Positions 55,984 through 64,000 of a stretch of DNA of 64,000 nt are shown here, in pieces (position 1 is the first letter of the stretch; each line of letters starts with the position of its first letter). The notes under the pieces are model-generated. The model did not search any database and was not told the DNA's origin. It saw only the letters and a program-made list of their open reading frames with translations. Made by a program: the position numbers and the translations under genes. This DNA is from an uncultured Clostridia bacterium (GTDB taxonomy: Bacteria > Bacillota > Clostridia > Christensenellales > UBA1242), in assembly GCA_947366895.1 (NCBI GenBank), contig CANBBP010000002.1, positions 62,001 to 126,000 of the forward strand, read 5' to 3'.

Positions 55984-56247
55984 TTTTATAAACGGGTAAA
56001 AATAAAATTAGAAAATACAATAACAAAGAGAATTTATGAATTATGTAAAGAAAGAGACATAACAATAAATAAATTAGCAACAATTTCAGGGTTACAAGCA
56101 GGAACTATAAAAAGTATTATATATTGTAAAAGTAAAAATACTGGATTAAGAACAATACTAGATATTTGCGAAGCATTAGGAATGACAATTTTTGATTTTT
56201 TTGATAATGATATTTTTAAATCACATGATATAGAGGGTAGTTATTAA
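55984..56247 (+). pseudogene. Second XRE-type HTH frame lacking a normal start codon
   Basis: This frame is too poor in starts for the ORF track. It encodes a complete-looking Cro/CI HTH (ITKRIYELCKERDITINKLA, SGLQAGTIKSIIYCK, then LRTILDICEALGMTIFDFFD) and is open from the codon after the TAA of the 68-aa XRE gene, in the same frame. No ATG, GTG or TTG occurs before the HTH; only ATA/GTA codons lie where a start is expected (homologous proteins begin near KIKLENTITKRI). It is either a gene with a mutated or rare start, a readthrough product, or a recently inactivated copy. Confidence 0.6.
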
Positions 56248-56280
56248 AGTTAAGGGGGTATTATACTTTAACTTTTTTAT
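56246..56280 (+). terminator. Terminator after the HTH frames
   Basis: AAAGTTAA pairs with TTAACTTT and a T-rich run follows; it overlaps the stop of the second HTH frame. Confidence 0.55.
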
Positions 56281-56322
56281 TTTCAGGAGAAATTGTGAAA
56301 GTATATTATATATTTGAAAACT

Positions 56323-56394
56323 TTACCCATGACAATGGTTGATTTTTTTAAGGATAATTCTTTTAAGGTACACGATATAAGGGAAAATTATTAA
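56323..56394 (+). pseudogene. Fragment of a duplicated XRE gene 3' end
   Basis: The frame reads LPMTMVDFFKDNSFKVHDI.. and ends in TAA; it aligns with the end of the second HTH frame (LGMTIFDFFDNDIFKSHDI..). It is a 3' remnant of a second, diverged copy, with the rest deleted. Confidence 0.55.
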
Positions 56395-56421
56395 AAAAAA
56401 TAAAAAGTTGGCACAAATTTG

Positions 56422-56449
56422 TTGACTTTTTATTTTTAATGCATATAAT
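56422..56449 (+). promoter_or_regulatory. Promoter of the hrcA-grpE-dnaK-dnaJ operon
   Basis: TTGACT (56422-56427), 16-base spacer, TATAAT (56444-56449), immediately before the CIRCE element. Confidence 0.85.
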
Positions 56450-56453
56450 AGTG

Positions 56454-56480
56454 CTAGCACTCAATATTAAAGAGTGCTAA
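56454..56480. promoter_or_regulatory. CIRCE element, HrcA operator
   Basis: CTAGCACTC-N9-GAGTGCTAA matches the CIRCE consensus TTAGCACTC-N9-GAGTGCTAA with a single change in the first base. It lies at the transcription start region of the heat-shock operon, as expected for HrcA repression. Confidence 0.95.
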
Positions 56481-56579
56481 CAAATGTTTACAAATTTTGC
56501 TAAAAACATATTAAATTATATTTAATTTGGTAATAAATATTAGTAAATTGTAAATTAGTTAAAATGAAAAAGGAGGCTT

Positions 56580-57614
56580 ATGGAAGAAAGTTCTTTGCCA
56601 GCATTATCTAATAGAAGAAAAAATATACTATTTAATGCTATTGATAATTATATTAAGCAAGCTAGTCCTATCACAAGCCTACTTGTTCAGCAAACAGAGT
56701 TTCACGATATATCAACAGCAACAATTCGTAATGAACTCAACACTCTTGAGGCGATGGGATATTTAAAACAATTACACACATCTAGTGGGAGAGTGCCTAC
56801 AACTAAAGGATATCGATTTTTTGTAAATGAAATTTTAAGTTCCGCTAGTTATAATCAACAGGCACTTGAAGGTATAAAATCTCAAATGTTTTCAAGAACA
56901 AGAAATTTAAGTGAAATCGTTGAGGGAATTTCAAAAGCAATTTCAAATACAACTAATTATCCAACTGTTGTTATGATTGATGGACTTGATAACCTAATAG
57001 TAAAAAACATTCAGATTATGTTTATGATAAGTGGTCAAGTATTAGTTTTAGTTGATACAAATGCAGGAGCAATTTCAAATACTGTAACAGCTCCTTCAAA
57101 TGTCACCAAACAAGATTGTGATAATGCTTCTCAAATTTTTACTGATATATTTCGTGAAAAAAGCATCAATTTTATGATGCAAAATATGCAAACCTTTAAT
57201 GAAAGCATTCAAATAAGTATGCAAAAGTATGAGGAAGTTTTTAAACTTGTGTTGTCGGTTTTAAATTCTTGCCAAAATAATACTAGTAGTAATGTTTCAA
57301 ATAAAGGTTTAATTAAAATGCTAGAAAGCAATGATTTTAGTTCAGTAGAAAAAGCCAAAAATATTTTACAAGTATTAGATGATAAACAAAGTTTGCATGA
57401 TGTTTTTGATACTTCAAATGAAGAGGGTATAACTGTTAAAATTGGAAAAGAAAATAATGTTAAAGAACTTAATGAATGTGCAGTTATAAAAGCTCCTCTT
57501 ATTCTAGATGGCAAAAAAGTAGCAACGGTTGGAGTTATAGGTCCTGAAAGAATTGATTATGCAACAGTTGCTAGTGTCCTAAAATATATAGCAGATGAAC
57601 TTAAAAAACAATAA
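56580..57614 (+). CDS. hrcA: Heat-inducible transcription repressor HrcA
   Basis: HrcA represses class I heat-shock genes by binding CIRCE and is itself kept active by GroE. The N-terminal winged helix reads NRRKNILFNAIDNYIKQASP, then STATIRNELNTLEAMGYL and SGRVPTTKGYRFFV. A GAF-like dimerisation domain follows, with a helical insert, and VIGPERIDYATVASVLKYI ends the protein. 344 aa is normal. AAGGAGG precedes the ATG. It is the first gene of its operon and autoregulated through the adjacent CIRCE. Confidence 0.95.
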   Translation: MEESSLPALSNRRKNILFNAIDNYIKQASPITSLLVQQTEFHDISTATIRNELNTLEAMGYLKQLHTSSGRVPTTKGYRFFVNEILSSASYNQQALEGIKSQMFSRTRNLSEIVEGISKAISNTTNYPTVVMIDGLDNLIVKNIQIMFMISGQVLVLVDTNAGAISNTVTAPSNVTKQDCDNASQIFTDIFREKSINFMMQNMQTFNESIQISMQKYEEVFKLVLSVLNSCQNNTSSNVSNKGLIKMLESNDFSSVEKAKNILQVLDDKQSLHDVFDTSNEEGITVKIGKENNVKELNECAVIKAPLILDGKKVATVGVIGPERIDYATVASVLKYIADELKKQ

Positions 57615-57630
57615 AAAAGGAGGGGAGAAA

Positions 57631-58218
57631 ATGAGTGAAAAAAACATGGATAATAAAGAAGAAATTAAAGCTAAAATGAAAGAAAATAAGGAAAAAGCCA
57701 CTTCTACTAAACCAAAGACTGATAATGAAAAAAGTGGGGAAAAAGTAGAAAAAGAAACTTTAAAACAAGATAGCATTCCTACCAGTGAATTTATTAAATT
57801 AAAATATCAATTTGCTGAATTTATTAATAAACATAAGGAATATGAAACAGAATTTGAAAACTACAAAAGAAGAACAAGAGAAGAAATTAAACAAGCAAAA
57901 GAGGATGGCATTTCTCGTGCAGTAGAAGCTATTTTGCCTGCATTAGATTCTTTTAAAAAAGCAAAGAAAATTATCACCGATAAAAGTAGTTTAAGTGGTA
58001 TAAATCTTATTGAAAAGAGCATTTTAAGTGAACTTGAAAAATTAGGCGTAAAACGCATAAATTGCGTAGGAGAGCAATTTAACACTGATTTTCACAATGC
58101 AGTAATGCTTGTTGAAGATAAATCTATAGCTTCTGGAACTATTATTGAAGAACTTGAAGCTGGCTACATGATGGGCGAAAAAGTAATTAAATTTTGTCAG
58201 GTCATAGTAGCAAAATAA
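57631..58218 (+). CDS. grpE: Nucleotide exchange factor GrpE
   Basis: GrpE releases ADP from DnaK. The first ~55 residues are a Lys/Glu-rich disordered region, followed by the long dimerising helix (EYETEFENYKRRTREEIKQA) and the C-terminal beta-wing ending with GYMMGEKVIKFCQVIVAK. ATG 57631 has AAAGGAGGGG in front; the ORF-track start at 57595 lies inside hrcA without a site. The protein is 195 aa. Confidence 0.93.
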   Translation: MSEKNMDNKEEIKAKMKENKEKATSTKPKTDNEKSGEKVEKETLKQDSIPTSEFIKLKYQFAEFINKHKEYETEFENYKRRTREEIKQAKEDGISRAVEAILPALDSFKKAKKIITDKSSLSGINLIEKSILSELEKLGVKRINCVGEQFNTDFHNAVMLVEDKSIASGTIIEELEAGYMMGEKVIKFCQVIVAK

Positions 58219-58284
58219 CTAAAAAATAAAAATAAAAAAAGTGAAATGAAAAGAGTAAAAAATATATAAGGAGATTTTAAAATT

Positions 58285-60135
58285 ATGTCAAAAGTTATAG
58301 GTATAGACTTAGGTACAACAAACTCTTGTGTTGCAGTTATGGAAGGTAAAGAACCAGTTGTTATTGCTAATGCAGAAGGAGATAGAACTACACCTTCAGT
58401 AGTTGCTTTTGCAAAAGGAGAAAGACTTGTAGGTCAAGTTGCAAAACGTCAAGCAATAGTAAATCCTGAAAATACTATAATATCAATTAAAAGAGAAATG
58501 GGTAGCGATTATAGAGTGGATATAGAAGGAAAGAGTTATTCTCCACAAGAAATATCTGCTATGGTTTTACAAAAACTTAAAAAAGATGCAGAAAGTTATT
58601 TAGGAACAAAAGTAACACAAGCTGTAATTACTGTTCCTGCTTATTTTACAGATAGTCAAAGACAAGCAACAAAAGATGCTGGTAAAATTGCAGGCTTAGA
58701 AGTTTTAAGAATTATTAATGAACCAACAGCAGCTTCTCTTGCTTATGGTCTAGATAAACAAGATGGAAAAAATCATAAAATTTTAGTTTATGATCTAGGT
58801 GGTGGTACATTCGATGTTTCTATTCTTGAAATAGGCGAAGGTGTTTTTGAAGTTATTTCAACAGCAGGTGATAACCGTTTAGGTGGTGATGACTTTGATA
58901 AAAGAATTATGGATTTAGTTGTTAATGAATTTAAATCTAAAGAGGGTATTGATTTATCTAAAGATAAACTTGCTATGCAAAGAATTAAAGAAGCAGCAGA
59001 AAAAGCAAAAATCGATTTGTCAAGTGTTACTAAAACTACAATCAACTTACCATTTATTACAGCAGATGCATCTGGCCCAAAACATTTTGAATATGATTTA
59101 AGTAGAGCTAAATTTGATAGTATTACAAGTGACCTTGTTGAAAGAACAAGCCAAGCTGTAAATAAAGCTATTAGTGATAGCAAATTAAGTTTAAGTGAAA
59201 TTGATAAAGTTATTTTAGTTGGTGGTTCAACAAGAATACCAGCAGTTGTTGAAGAAGTTAAGAAAATAACAGGAAAGGAACCATTTAAAGGTATTAATCC
59301 TGATGAATGTGTTGCTTTGGGTGCTGCTATTCAAGGCGGTGTTCTTGCTGGGGAAGTTAAAGATGTTCTTCTTCTTGATGTAACTCCACTTTCATTAGGT
59401 ATTGAAACTTTAGGTGGAATTTTTACAAAATTAATAGAAAGAAATACCACTATACCAACAAAGAAATCTCAGATTTTCTCAACAGCAACTGACAATCAAC
59501 CAGGTGTAGATATCCATGTATTGCAAGGAGAAAGAGAATTTGCTAGTGGAAACAAAACTTTAGGTAGATTTAGTTTAGTTGATATCCCACCTGCCCCTCG
59601 TGGAATCCCTCAAATTGAAGTTACATTTGATATTGATGCAAATGGTATTGTTCATGTATCAGCTAAAGATTTAGGTACAAACAAAGAACAATCTATTACA
59701 ATTACCGCTTCATCTAACTTAAGTGATAAAGATATAGACCAAGCTATTAAAGAAGCAGAAAAATTTGCTGAAGAAGACAAAAAGAAAAAAGAGCTTTTTG
59801 AAACTAAAAATAATGCAGAAAATATGATTATCTCTCTTGAAAAAATGTTAAAAGAAAATGGCGACAAAATTTCTGAAGATGATAAAAATACTCTTCAAAC
59901 TGCAATTGATAAATGTAAAAAAGATATTGAAACAGAAGATGTTGAACAAATTAGAAAAGCACTTGAAGAACTTTCAACAAGTTCAAGTGGTATAATTTCA
60001 AATCTTTATGTTCAGGCTTCAAAAGATGCAAAAGAAAACTCTGAAAATGCTGAAAATAAAGAAGATAAAGATGAAGAAATAATTATTGATGATAAAGATA
60101 AAAAGAAAAATAAAAAAGATAAAGACGAAAAATAA
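58285..60135 (+). CDS. dnaK: Chaperone protein DnaK (Hsp70)
   Basis: Hsp70 is an ATP-driven protein-folding chaperone. The ATPase opens with [16 protein letters not shown] and has [30 protein letters not shown] and [10 protein letters not shown]. The substrate-binding domain has [14 protein letters not shown] and the linker region; a helical lid ends in a highly charged tail ([15 protein letters not shown]) where most DnaKs end EEVDDKNK-like. 616 aa is normal. GGAGA lies before ATG. Confidence 0.98.
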   Translation: MSKVIGIDLGTTNSCVAVMEGKEPVVIANAEGDRTTPSVVAFAKGERLVGQVAKRQAIVNPENTIISIKREMGSDYRVDIEGKSYSPQEISAMVLQKLKKDAESYLGTKVTQAVITVPAYFTDSQRQATKDAGKIAGLEVLRIINEPTAASLAYGLDKQDGKNHKILVYDLGGGTFDVSILEIGEGVFEVISTAGDNRLGGDDFDKRIMDLVVNEFKSKEGIDLSKDKLAMQRIKEAAEKAKIDLSSVTKTTINLPFITADASGPKHFEYDLSRAKFDSITSDLVERTSQAVNKAISDSKLSLSEIDKVILVGGSTRIPAVVEEVKKITGKEPFKGINPDECVALGAAIQGGVLAGEVKDVLLLDVTPLSLGIETLGGIFTKLIERNTTIPTKKSQIFSTATDNQPGVDIHVLQGEREFASGNKTLGRFSLVDIPPAPRGIPQIEVTFDIDANGIVHVSAKDLGTNKEQSITITASSNLSDKDIDQAIKEAEKFAEEDKKKKELFETKNNAENMIISLEKMLKENGDKISEDDKNTLQTAIDKCKKDIETEDVEQIRKALEELSTSSSGIISNLYVQASKDAKENSENAENKEDKDEEIIIDDKDKKKNKKDKDEK

Positions 60136-60192
60136 TTTCAAATTCTAAAACTTGAAATAGTGTCATATAAAAATAAGAGGTAAAATTTAAGA

Positions 60193-61335
60193 ATGCCAAA
60201 TAAAGATTATTATGACATTTTGGGTGTAAGTAAAAGTGCAAGCCAAGACGATATAAAATCAGCCTACAGAAAGTTGGCAAAGTTGTATCACCCCGACTTG
60301 CACCCAAATGACCCAGAATGTGCAAAAAAATTTAAAGAAGTAAACGAAGCCTATGAAGTTTTAGGTGATAGTGGTAAAAGATCAAACTACGATCAGTTTG
60401 GTTCAGCTAGCGGAAATCCTAACGACTTCTTTGGTGGCTCGAATGGAGCAGGGGGCTTTGGAGGAAGATTTAACACTGGTAGTTTTAGTGGGTTTGAAGA
60501 TATCTTTGATATTTTCTCATCTTTTGGTGGCAGGGAAAGAAAATCTGAGATTCAAGTAACTGGAGAAGATATAGAAGTAAATATAAATTTAAGTTTTAAA
60601 GAGGCAGTTTTTGGTTGTGAAAAAACAATCAAAGTTACCAAATTAGATAAATGTGATTCTTGTAGAGGAACTGGTGCAAAAGATGGAAAAGAATATGAAA
60701 CATGTCCAGATTGTCATGGTTCAGGTCAAGCAAGATATACACAAAATACAATATTTGGGCAAATGGTTAATGTTGGGCCATGTAAAACTTGTAACGCAAC
60801 TGGAAAAATTGTTAAAACTAAATGTCCACATTGTAATGGTAAAGGTAATATAAAAACTCAACAAGAAATTAAAATTAAAATACCGGCAGGTATAGATAAC
60901 GACCAAACAATGACTATGAGAGGTAAGGGCAATGCTTCCGTTAGAAATGGCCCCAATGGTGATTTGCTTATAAATGTATCAGTAGAGCAACATCCTTTAT
61001 TAGTACGTGATGGTTATAATTTATTGCTTGATTTACCAATTCCATTTACAACCGCCTGTTTAGGTGGAAAAGTTAAAATACCAACTACTGAAGGTTTCTA
61101 CGATTTAACAATACCATCTTTAACTCAACCAAATACTGTATTTAAGCTTAAGAATAAAGGAATAAAATATCTACAAAAAGATGTCTATGGCGATTTAATA
61201 GTTACTGTTAGAATAGAAATGCCAAAAGATATTTCAAAATATGAAAAGGAACTTGTTGAAAAATTAGATGATAACATTTCTTTATCTTCTTATAAAAAGT
61301 TTAAAACTTATCAAGATAAACTTTCAAAATTATAA
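60193..61335 (+). CDS. dnaJ: Chaperone protein DnaJ (Hsp40)
   Basis: DnaJ stimulates the DnaK ATPase and delivers substrates. The J domain carries the HPD motif ([10 protein letters not shown]), a Gly/Phe-rich region covers ~75-110, and four zinc-binding repeats follow: [24 protein letters not shown] and CPHCNGKG. The third has Ala in place of the usual first Gly of CxxCxGxG, but all eight cysteines are present. The C-terminal substrate domain is complete; 380 aa in total. AAGAGG precedes the ATG. Confidence 0.97.
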   Translation: MPNKDYYDILGVSKSASQDDIKSAYRKLAKLYHPDLHPNDPECAKKFKEVNEAYEVLGDSGKRSNYDQFGSASGNPNDFFGGSNGAGGFGGRFNTGSFSGFEDIFDIFSSFGGRERKSEIQVTGEDIEVNINLSFKEAVFGCEKTIKVTKLDKCDSCRGTGAKDGKEYETCPDCHGSGQARYTQNTIFGQMVNVGPCKTCNATGKIVKTKCPHCNGKGNIKTQQEIKIKIPAGIDNDQTMTMRGKGNASVRNGPNGDLLINVSVEQHPLLVRDGYNLLLDLPIPFTTACLGGKVKIPTTEGFYDLTIPSLTQPNTVFKLKNKGIKYLQKDVYGDLIVTVRIEMPKDISKYEKELVEKLDDNISLSSYKKFKTYQDKLSKL

Positions 61336-61350
61336 ATAATATTAAAGCAT

Positions 61351-61388
61351 AAAAAACACTTTATAAATTAGATAAAGTGTTTTTTTAT
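61351..61388. terminator. Terminator after dnaJ
   Basis: AAAAAACACTTTAT pairs with ATAAAGTGTTTTTT across 7 bases; it can serve both dnaJ and the convergent 179-aa gene. Confidence 0.85.
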
Positions 61389-61412
61389 TTTATATAATTT
61401 TAAAAATAGTTT

Positions 61413-61952
61413 TTATTCTTCTTTAAACTTTTTTGTTTCTTTTGCTGGTTTGTCATGAAGTTTTTTTTCAGTTTCTTCTATCTTTTCACGCATTTTTTCG
61501 TTTTCAGTATAAATATAAGGTTTCAATTTTTCAATGTTGCGTTCTTCTAAGCTTAAAACTGATTTTGCTAAATTAACAAGTTCTTTCTTGCATTTTTTAC
61601 TATCAGCCAAAACTTTCATTAAATCTAAAACTCCCATTGTTGAGCCTAGTATATTTATACTTGCAATTTTAGTATCAGATTTATCCATTAACATTGCCAT
61701 ATTTACACTCATCCACATTCTAGCTTTTTTAAAAAAATTATTATCGCAAAGTTCAATTTCGTAAACTCTTGCTAAATCTTCACAAGTTTCGCTTAATCCA
61801 TCATAGTCCTTAAATTGTAATTTAAGTTCTTTTTTTAAACGACTATCTGTGATTTTATCTATTACATTATTTATTGCTTGCTTTGCTGTTTGTAAATTGT
61901 GATAAATAGAAAGTACAAGTTCTGTATTCATTTCTTTTTGAGATTTTGGCAT
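61413..61952 (-). CDS. Helical protein of unknown function, 179 aa
   Basis: The protein is entirely helical, with four long amphipathic helices (NTELVLSIYHNLQTAKQAIN, LSETCEDLARVYEIEL, MWMSVNMAMLMD and KKELVNLAKSVLSLEERN), the layout of ferritin-like/DUF2383-type bundles. I see no clear set of paired Glu-x-x-His metal ligands, so iron binding is doubtful. The C-terminal ~35 residues are a Lys/Glu-rich tail. AGGAG on the minus strand precedes the ATG. Confidence 0.65.
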   Translation of the reverse strand: MPKSQKEMNTELVLSIYHNLQTAKQAINNVIDKITDSRLKKELKLQFKDYDGLSETCEDLARVYEIELCDNNFFKKARMWMSVNMAMLMDKSDTKIASINILGSTMGVLDLMKVLADSKKCKKELVNLAKSVLSLEERNIEKLKPYIYTENEKMREKIEETEKKLHDKPAKETKKFKEE

Positions 61953-62143
61953 AATATTTTTCTCCTAATTATATTGTGTGAAACTCTATAAAAAATATTC
62001 AATTATTTTTTTATTTTTAATTGATGTGTTTTTAAAAATAGCCTAAATAATTATTAAATAATAATTTTGTTGTTGAAAATAAAAAATGCAACAACTTAAT
62101 AGAATTTTTCTCTTTTTTATTATTCTTAAGTTTATATTTAGAG

Positions 62144-62172
62144 TTGACAAAATTAGTAAATTATGTTAATCT
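62144..62172 (+). promoter_or_regulatory. Promoter of rplU-prp-rpmA
   Basis: TTGACA (62144-62149), 17-base spacer, weak -10 TAATCT (62167-62172) with a TGn extension. About 90 bases of leader follow. Confidence 0.6.
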
Positions 62173-62173
62173 T

Positions 62174-62255
62174 CTTGTAACCGCTTAAATAGGGTTTTAG
62201 GAAGAACTTTAAATAAGTCACCTTTAATTTAGCGAGTTTGGAGGATAAGGAGGAA
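62174..62255 (+). promoter_or_regulatory. Probable L21 leader (ribosomal protein autoregulatory RNA)
   Basis: The transcript between the promoter and rplU carries TAACCGCTTAAATAGGGTTTTAGG and ends with GGAGGATAAGGAGG. L21 leaders occur upstream of rplU across Firmicutes and are thought to let L21 control its operon. The call is from position and general sequence resemblance, not a covariance search. Confidence 0.5.
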
Positions 62256-62263
62256 ATTTGAAA

Positions 62264-62575
62264 ATGTATGCTATTATTACAAGTGGTGGAAAGCAATATA
62301 AAGTTACAGAAGGTCAAAGCATTGATGTTGAAAAATTAAACAGTGCTATAGGCGATAAAGTTAATTTTGATGTAATGCTTTTATCAACTGATGAGACAAT
62401 TAAAACAGGCACCCCTATTTTAAAAAATGTAGTTTGTGAAGCTGAAGTAATTGCTCATGGTAAAGACAATAAAATTGTTGTTTTTAAATATAAAGCAAAA
62501 AAGAATGAAAGAAAAAAACAAGGTCATAGACAACCTTTCACAAGAGTAAAAATTTTATCAGTAAAGCAGGCTTAA
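62264..62575 (+). CDS. rplU: 50S ribosomal protein L21
   Basis: The mature start MYAIITSGGKQYKV is the conserved L21 beginning. ATG 62264 is 10 bases after AAGGAGG; the ORF-track TTG at 62258 is too close to it. KKNERKKQGHRQPFTRVKI near the C-terminus is the rRNA-binding signature. 103 aa is standard. It leads the rplU-prp-rpmA operon. Confidence 0.97.
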   Translation: MYAIITSGGKQYKVTEGQSIDVEKLNSAIGDKVNFDVMLLSTDETIKTGTPILKNVVCEAEVIAHGKDNKIVVFKYKAKKNERKKQGHRQPFTRVKILSVKQA

Positions 62576-62576
62576 T

Positions 62577-62906
62577 ATGACTTGTGTTACAATTACAAAA
62601 AAAAATAATGATATTGTTAAAGTTGTTTGTGATGGTCACACAAATTATGGTGTAAGTGGAGAAGATATTGTTTGTAGTGCATTATCTAGCATAGTGCAAA
62701 CAGCAGTATTAGGAATATTAATGGTTGTAGGAGTAAATTTACCCTTACAAAGAAATGAGGATAGAGGATATCTAAGTTTTGAAGTTCCACAAGATATTAC
62801 AGAACAACAAAAACATGATGTTAATATTATTTTAAGTACAATGCTTTGTGGCATTAGTGATTTGCGAGAGGGGTATTCTGATTTTGTAGAATTGGAGGTT
62901 AAATAA
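62577..62906 (+). CDS. prp: Ribosomal-processing cysteine protease Prp
   Basis: Prp removes the N-terminal extension of L27 in Firmicutes and related phyla. Catalytic His and Cys are seen in CDGHTNYGVSGEDIVCSALS (His of GH, Cys of IVCSA). 109 aa is normal. It starts 1 base after rplU and ends directly at the rpmA start codon, so all three genes form one operon. The ribosome-binding site is weak, suggesting coupling to rplU. Confidence 0.95.
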   Translation: MTCVTITKKNNDIVKVVCDGHTNYGVSGEDIVCSALSSIVQTAVLGILMVVGVNLPLQRNEDRGYLSFEVPQDITEQQKHDVNIILSTMLCGISDLREGYSDFVELEVK

Positions 62907-63200
62907 ATGTTTATTATATTGCAGTTATTCGCCCATAAAAAGGGTGGTGGTAGCACAAAAAACGGTCGTGATAGTCAAGCAAAAAGATTAGGTATTAAAA
63001 AGAGCGATGGTCAAAGTGTAGTTGCTGGTAACATTATTGTTCGTCAAAGAGGAACAAAATATTATCCAGGCGAAAATGTAGGTTTAGGTAAAGACTACAC
63101 TATTTTTGCATTAACTAATGGAACTGTTAAATTTGAAACTAAACATGGTTCAAAAAAATATGTTAATGTTTGCGAAGTAAAACAAACAAAGAAAAAATAA
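62907..63200 (+). CDS. rpmA: 50S ribosomal protein L27 with Prp-cleaved leader
   Basis: The N-terminus [20 protein letters not shown] carries the LQLFAHKKG cleavage site; Prp should cut between Phe and Ala to expose the mature AHKKGGGS end, which reaches the peptidyl-transferase centre. The body ([20 protein letters not shown]) is typical. GGAGGT precedes the ATG. 97 aa including the leader. Confidence 0.97.
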   Translation: MFIILQLFAHKKGGGSTKNGRDSQAKRLGIKKSDGQSVVAGNIIVRQRGTKYYPGENVGLGKDYTIFALTNGTVKFETKHGSKKYVNVCEVKQTKKK

Positions 63201-63232
63201 CTTAGTTTTGTTTTCTTATTAAAAATAATAAT

Positions 63233-63267
63233 AAAAATGCGATGAATTATCTTTCACCGCATTTTTT
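63233..63267 (+). terminator. Terminator after rpmA
   Basis: AAAAATGCG pairs with CGCATTTTT, with an inner TGAA/TTCA pair, followed by a T-run. Confidence 0.8.
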
Positions 63268-63370
63268 TGTTTTTATTTTTAATATTAAATTTTTAAAGAT
63301 CAATTTATTTTATTATTCTAATTTAATTGTATTGAACTTGTTTTTTAATTTAAATTTTTTATGCTTTTAT

Positions 63371-63994
63371 TTATCTTGCTTTTCTAAAATTTTTGCTGGT
63401 TACTTTTGCTCCGCAACTTTTACATTTACCAGGTTTTTCTTGTTCATTGCCACAATAATCACAAAAATAATAGCCTTGTTTTACTTCTGGTCTTTCATCA
63501 GTAGGTTGATAGTAGTCAGGTATATCTTTGTCTTTTTCATTTTCTTTCATTTTATCTAATAATCTATAGTCAACTGGTTGTGAGATTACTGCAACATTGT
63601 GCATATATTTTATTTCAAATCTTCCTAATTTTTCATAAAATTCTGCTTGCCTTATAGTATAAATACTTGGAGTTTTAAATTCTACGGATTTTCCTTCATC
63701 ATTCATGTATGAAAACTTTATGTAATACATAGGTGTACCATTAACTGTTACTCCACAAGCCCTATCTGAAAATATACCCATGGTTTTTATACCTTTTTTT
63801 CTAACGATACCAAATCTTATATCCTTTAATAACATTCTTAAACCAACTATAAATACAATAACACCTATTGCAACAAAAATTAATAGAAAAGGAGTTTCTG
63901 GAATAGTAATTTCACCAGTCAAATAAAGGGTTAATGGAATGCCTCCAAACATTAAGCCCCAAAACATTAAAAAGAAGTATACAAATTTTGACAT
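63371..63994 (-). CDS. Membrane protein with DUF3592-like region and C-terminal zinc ribbon
   Basis: Two membrane helices at the N-terminus (~5-27, ~37-57) are followed by a beta-rich domain (~65-130) resembling DUF3592-type proteins (GVTVNGTPMYYIKFSY, SIYTIRQAEFYEKLGRFEIKY). A C-terminal zinc ribbon has CDYCGNEQ and CKSCGAK. The gene is complete, its ATG lying 6 bases from the window edge. The function is unknown; it is probably cytoplasmic-facing at its zinc ribbon. Confidence 0.7.
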   Translation of the reverse strand: MSKFVYFFLMFWGLMFGGIPLTLYLTGEITIPETPFLLIFVAIGVIVFIVGLRMLLKDIRFGIVRKKGIKTMGIFSDRACGVTVNGTPMYYIKFSYMNDEGKSVEFKTPSIYTIRQAEFYEKLGRFEIKYMHNVAVISQPVDYRLLDKMKENEKDKDIPDYYQPTDERPEVKQGYYFCDYCGNEQEKPGKCKSCGAKVTSKNFRKAR

Positions 63995-64000
63995 TATCGT

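Larger units (their letters stand above)
61953..62263. other. Intergenic region before rplU
   Basis: It holds the divergent promoter area of the 179-aa gene, the rplU promoter and the probable L21 leader. No additional ORF is seen. Confidence 0.5.

Noticed and set aside
58788-59183. 131-aa minus-strand ORF within dnaK
   Set aside because: Antisense shadow of a highly conserved gene. The same applies to the other minus-strand ORFs in gyrB/parE, rarA, hemW, hrcA, grpE and dnaJ.
62907-62935. Unusual N-terminal extension of L27
   Set aside because: It is the known Prp-cleaved leader of Firmicutes-type L27, and prp is the adjacent gene.
1-64000. CRISPR arrays, tRNA or rRNA genes, insertion sequences
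   Set aside because: No regular spaced repeats, no TTCGA-type T-loop with acceptor pairing, no rRNA signatures and no transposase were recognised by eye.
1-64000. Alternative genetic code (TGA as Trp) suggested by extreme AT content
   Set aside because: Trp is encoded by TGG throughout and TGA acts as a stop, for example at the end of the BhlA-like gene.

Overview
The window is strongly AT-rich bacterial chromosome and uses the standard bacterial code (TGA serves as a stop, for example at 33293-33295). Most genes lie on the + strand. The gene content points to a low-GC Gram-positive of the class Clostridia or a close relative: class-I heat-shock operon under CIRCE/HrcA, Prp with an N-terminally extended L27, RNase J, an RNase P RNA that looks like type A, an FtsK/SpoIIIE translocase, a SigK-like sigma factor and a PdaB-like deacetylase. 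The last three suggest a spore-forming lineage or ancestor. I cannot name a species.

Layout. 1-9.1 kb is a conserved Firmicutes block: M16 peptidase (cut by the window edge), ftsK/spoIIIE, rimO, pgsA, a degenerate cinA, recA. 9.2-12.9 kb holds a short HTH regulator, a GH95-like glycosidase and a small unknown. 13-21.9 kb holds murG (minus), a type IIA topoisomerase pair whose A subunit has a ~490-residue Asn/Asp-rich N-terminal extension, pdaB-like and a two-OB-fold SSB. 22.2-33.8 kb is a phage-derived virion module: sigma-like activator, terminase, portal, scaffold, capsid, adaptor/hub and two holin-like genes. No integrase, repressor, replication, tape-measure or endolysin gene is visible. 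34-50.1 kb returns to host genes: membrane protein, rnjA, GNAT, sigK-like, an unknown 434-aa protein, rnpB, an unknown 663-aa protein, rarA, rubrerythrin, glycerophosphodiesterase, lepA, hemW.

50.3-56.4 kb is an accessory island between hemW and hrcA, genes that are neighbours in many Firmicutes. It carries five tandem paralogues (277-324 aa) that share an invariant N-terminal start, a kinase-like catalytic signature (DRHxxN followed by an Asp in an ID[FYS][EG] motif, as in HipA and PI3/PI4-type kinases) and a conserved C-terminal tail. Next to them are a SLOG-family protein and one or two XRE regulators. I rate this array the best candidate for an undescribed system.

56.4-64 kb is hrcA-grpE-dnaK-dnaJ, a small helical protein (minus), rplU-prp-rpmA behind a probable L21 leader, and a zinc-ribbon membrane protein (minus). 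No tRNA, 5S/16S/23S rRNA, insertion sequence or CRISPR array was seen. Family assignments come from motif recognition by eye; no database search was run.
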